Shown piece by piece: positions 12,295 through 15,236 of a stretch of DNA of 15,236 nt. How positions within the stretch are numbered: the first letter of the stretch is position 1; every line of letters starts with the position of its first letter. A program made the position numbers and the translations under genes. The stretch spans positions 1-15,236 of the forward strand of contig CAZKNG010000053.1 in the NCBI GenBank assembly GCA_964554125.1. The letters run 5' to 3'. Origin of the DNA: JAGHBT01 sp035311885 (GTDB lineage Bacteria; Krumholzibacteriota; Krumholzibacteriia; Krumholzibacteriales; WJIX01). The notes below the pieces were generated by a model. The model was not told the DNA's origin, searched no databases, and saw only the letters and a list, made by a program, of their open reading frames with translations.

Positions 12295-15236
12295 TTGCGC
12301 TTGGATTATGAAAAAGAACAGAAAATTTTTTATATCTCTCTTTGGGTCTTCCTCGGCGGCTCTATAGCTTTTTTCGTTTCTTTTTTATCCCTCGGTAATA
12401 CAAGCCTGCCATCTCCTCTGTGGCTGATGTTTATCCTTCTGGACGCGGGATTTATCGCGTTTATTGTTCTTCCTCACCCCGGCAAAAAACTTCTGGGAAA
12501 AGGCGGCCGGCTTAAAAGCCGGGAAAAATGGTATCCGAAAAAACTCGAAGATATTGTCGGGCCGGCCCTTCATAAGAAAAAGGGGATAAGAGAAGATGAA
12601 ATAACAGCTCCGGGAGGAGCAATAGAGCCGGCTATAGTAATTTCACTATTACTTTTGATGGGATTGATATTGCTGCTCTTCCCTGCCGGCGGCGACAGGG
12701 ACAGCTGGAAGCGCGAAGAGATTAGTAATCTTGGGGAAATATACACAGATGCTCAAAAGAGGTTAAAGGATATTGAATCCCGGATCACAACCGCCGCGGA
12801 TAAATCAGGAAAAATAGCGGAAGATACCGGGGTTGATAAACTTACCCGTACTGAAAGGGCCCGCCTTATACGCCGGGTAGATTCGGTGGCGAGGGGGAAA
12901 TATGAAGGGATAGAATCCGGGAATGAAATAGGCGTGCAGGTTTTTACAATGGACGGAGTAAGGGTTGCGTGGGGCGGAAAGCCCCGTTTTCTAGGGGAAA
13001 TGCCGCATTCTTCACAGGGAACTTTCGCCGCTAAAACAAAGATCTACACTTTGCTCATAAAAGAACGGAAATATGACTGGGGAAGAGTTGTTGTAGATAC
13101 TCCTGTGGAGGTGAATTATGTCAAGAAAAACAGATTTATCCGACAGAGGGGACTGGAAGAAATTCTCTCGGCCGAACATGACGCAATGATAGATTTTATG
13201 TTTCAGGTTGGAGGGGTTAGAAGGCAAGACGTTCCGGGAGATCCCGGGGAAGAAAAGGAGCCAAAGGTTTACTTTGATCCGAATGGGGAGATCGGATTCT
13301 ACGGAGTCATTCGCTCAGCCGCGGGGTTTCCCTTAGCCCGGCTGCGCGTCAGAGGAAAAAGCTTCAACGAAGCTGAAAGACTCAAAAAGGAAAAAAAGGC
13401 ATTGGTGGCGGGGTTGCTGCTGACATTGATAGTAACAATTCTCTCAATTTGGATTTACAGAACTTATTCAAGGAGAAAGCTTGAAAGAAGGAAGAGATTC
13501 TACTTAATGTTTAGAAGGGTTGCTCTCCTTCTGTTTTTCCTTTCTTTAATCCGCTACATTCTCCTGTCTCTGAATATGCCGAGATCGTTTCTCGGCACGA
13601 ATCTCTTCGATCCCGTAATGTACATGGATGATATGGCGGGCGGGCTCTTCCGTACGACGGGAGATTTTCTGCTGACATCTCTTTTCGGTTTATTTTTTGT
13701 GTTTGGTTCTATAAAGGTCTTTCGCACATTCTATCCGGGAGTGCTGGAAAGAAAAATATTAAGTGCCGGTTCGGCAAGTCCAGTCCGAACTGCAGGCAAG
13801 ATAGTCCTTCTTGCCGCTTTTCTTTTTTCAGGAACAATTGCCGCTTCTGAACTGGTATCGAGGCTTGTCAGAAACGCGAATCCAAAAATAGTAGGTCTTG
13901 ATATCGGCTTTTTTGAACTTCCGGTTCTTTCTCTTCATCTCGCTCTTCTCTTTGCCGTTTCAGCGATTTTTATTGTTTTGATATTTGCCTCACGGCTGAT
14001 TTTAACCTGGAAGAACGGCGGATTGAAAGAGCTCGTTCTTGTTATTGTTCTAACGGTGTCTGTTCTGGCATTTCTGCTAAATGGTAATTGGACACAGCTT
14101 ATACCGGTGACCGCGATTCTTCTTATGTCTTTGAAAATTTTTCCCATGCTGAGAAAAGAAGAGATCATTACAGTGATATTTTCTTCCTTCTTTCTTGTTC
14201 TTATCTTTTCGTTACTTATATACGGGACGGCGAGAAGCGGGTATGACAGGTTGAAGAAGAGAAGAATCAGCGAGATGGTTGATGAATTCAATCATCCCGA
14301 GGATAGCTGGATAGGCACTTTTCTCCCGGATGTCTGCAGAGATATATCTAATGATAAGAATGTAAGTTCTTTAGTAGATTCAGAGGAAGAATCAGCGGCC
14401 TTTGAAATATGGACGGGGAGTAATCTCGGGAAATTCGATCTGCCGTGCCTTATTGATGTCTACAACAACGAGGGGAATAAATTCTCGACATTTTCACTGG
14501 GGATTCCGCTGGGCATCGCGCGTGATCTGCCCGGCGACAACAGATCTTTCCCGGCGCCGAGAGTAATTCAGAAGAGAGTGGAAACAAATAAAGGAGCAGC
14601 TTATTACTTCATCGGAGTTTCGCCGGTTTACAGTATTGAAGGAAGACAGGCAGGTAAGGTTGAGATAAAGATCCCCTATTTCTTCGAGAACACCGGATTA
14701 CTGGCTAGAAGGGGTCCCGAGACACCCGAGATATTTCATAAGGAAGAGAAGGGGGGATTCCGCCGTAGAGTGGATGAGCCGCACAATCTGCTTGTTGCCA
14801 GAATAGAATCCGGGGCGGTCGTAGAATCTTCCAGTCCTTTCCTCTACACGGGATCCATTGTGCCCGGAAAGAGCGGAGAATGGTTTGAATTCGATGCGGG
14901 AGAGAAGAGATACCGCTGTATAATGGATCTGGACAAAGATGAGAAAGGGTATCTTGTGGGATACCAGATCCCCGGGTTAGCGGGAAGAACTATTGAGTGG
15001 GCGACTGTAGTATCACTTGAGGTTATACTTACTATCTTTTCTCTTGTCATACTTTTTGTTATCAGAAAACTGCCTGTTCTGGGAAGTGTAACGCCGGATG
15101 TGACATTCTCAGGAGCCCTCGGGTTCAAGCAGAAATTACTGCTGTCCTTTTTTATTGTTTCGATAGTTCCCGTTGTAGCAATGGGGGCGTTTTCCAACAG
15201 ATTTATCAAGAAACGCTACAAAGCTGAAGCGAACCG
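12295..15236 (+). CDS. Very large multi-pass membrane sensor, partial (probable N-terminal part of a histidine kinase)
   Basis: An open frame of 980 codons runs off the window end without a stop. The start is TTG 12295, with GGAG (12286-12289) 5 nt upstream; TTG 12301 is an alternative and an in-frame TAA lies at 12271. Layout: TM helices at about 11-33, 41-59 and 113-131; an extracytoplasmic domain to about 368; TM at 369-391; then a cluster of about seven more helices; a second extracytoplasmic domain (roughly 665-900) with IGVSPVYSIEGRQAGKVEIKI; TM at 902-924; and FKQKLLLSFFIVSIVPVVAMGAF (from 944), which looks like the membrane helix that precedes a HAMP and kinase core. Two sensory domains and about 13 helices suit an envelope-stress or transport-linked sensor. 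The kinase core itself is outside the window, so that call is inference. Confidence 0.75.
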   Translation, partial: MRLDYEKEQKIFYISLWVFLGGSIAFFVSFLSLGNTSLPSPLWLMFILLDAGFIAFIVLPHPGKKLLGKGGRLKSREKWYPKKLEDIVGPALHKKKGIREDEITAPGGAIEPAIVISLLLLMGLILLLFPAGGDRDSWKREEISNLGEIYTDAQKRLKDIESRITTAADKSGKIAEDTGVDKLTRTERARLIRRVDSVARGKYEGIESGNEIGVQVFTMDGVRVAWGGKPRFLGEMPHSSQGTFAAKTKIYTLLIKERKYDWGRVVVDTPVEVNYVKKNRFIRQRGLEEILSAEHDAMIDFMFQVGGVRRQDVPGDPGEEKEPKVYFDPNGEIGFYGVIRSAAGFPLARLRVRGKSFNEAERLKKEKKALVAGLLLTLIVTILSIWIYRTYSRRKLERRKRFYLMFRRVALLLFFLSLIRYILLSLNMPRSFLGTNLFDPVMYMDDMAGGLFRTTGDFLLTSLFGLFFVFGSIKVFRTFYPGVLERKILSAGSASPVRTAGKIVLLAAFLFSGTIAASELVSRLVRNANPKIVGLDIGFFELPVLSLHLALLFAVSAIFIVLIFASRLILTWKNGGLKELVLVIVLTVSVLAFLLNGNWTQLIPVTAILLMSLKIFPMLRKEEIITVIFSSFFLVLIFSLLIYGTARSGYDRLKKRRISEMVDEFNHPEDSWIGTFLPDVCRDISNDKNVSSLVDSEEESAAFEIWTGSNLGKFDLPCLIDVYNNEGNKFSTFSLGIPLGIARDLPGDNRSFPAPRVIQKRVETNKGAAYYFIGVSPVYSIEGRQAGKVEIKIPYFFENTGLLARRGPETPEIFHKEEKGGFRRRVDEPHNLLVARIESGAVVESSSPFLYTGSIVPGKSGEWFEFDAGEKRYRCIMDLDKDEKGYLVGYQIPGLAGRTIEWATVVSLEVILTIFSLVILFVIRKLPVLGSVTPDVTFSGALGFKQKLLLSFFIVSIVPVVAMGAFSNRFIKKRYKAEAN

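Noticed and set aside
12385..15209. Minus-strand frames (62-121 residues) in the last 3 kb
   Set aside because: They are antisense to the long open plus-strand frame from 12295, which has an SD and a coherent membrane-protein layout.
1..15236. CRISPR array, tRNA or rRNA genes, IS transposase
   Set aside because: No regularly spaced repeats, cloverleaf, rRNA-like tract or transposase motif was seen; the only mobile elements recognised are the two introns.

Overview
This looks like a bacterial chromosome segment from an uncultured, probably Gram-negative organism. Evidence for that: a lipobox protein, signal-peptide proteins, SecD/SecF with large extracytoplasmic inserts, purine-rich Shine-Dalgarno (SD) sequences, several TTG and GTG starts, and ordinary sigma70-like promoters. 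The style of the SecDF pair and of the very large membrane sensor resembles poorly cultured FCB-type lineages, but that placement is a guess from protein style, not from a marker gene.

The first 3 kb is an accessory island. It holds two copies of an ORF-less group II intron (copy 1 about 1-313, 5' end outside the window; copy 2 about 1914-2254). Each is followed directly by a promoter and a type II toxin-antitoxin operon: higBA (396-1828, AT-rich, antitoxin carrying an ImmA/IrrE metallopeptidase domain) after copy 1, and vapBC (2337-2886) after copy 2. Both introns keep domains V and VI and the same small remnant of the intron-encoded protein, so they share one deletion event. They must depend on a maturase encoded elsewhere if they still splice or move. 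Between higA and intron 2 lies a hairpin-rich segment loosely like an integron attC site.

From 3 to 5 kb there are two exported proteins of unknown role: a cysteine-rich secreted protein (3190-3786, +) and a jelly-roll carbohydrate-binding-like protein (4085-4696, -), separated by non-coding sequence. From 5 to 9 kb the minus strand carries kynureninase (kynU) translationally coupled to a lipoprotein SGNH/GDSL hydrolase, then a GAF-SpoIIE (RsbU-like) protein phosphatase, then a small zinc-ribbon protein.

From 9.1 kb to the end the plus strand carries a structured leader (hairpin plus a 16-codon leader ORF with its own SD), secD, secF, and the first 980 codons of a very large multi-pass membrane sensor that runs off the window. 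The sensor is probably the front of a histidine kinase.

The most interesting points are the paired ORF-less introns with a shared deletion and a sharp identity boundary, their repeated association with TA modules whose start codons sit at the predicted transcription start, and the leader ORF in front of secDF.
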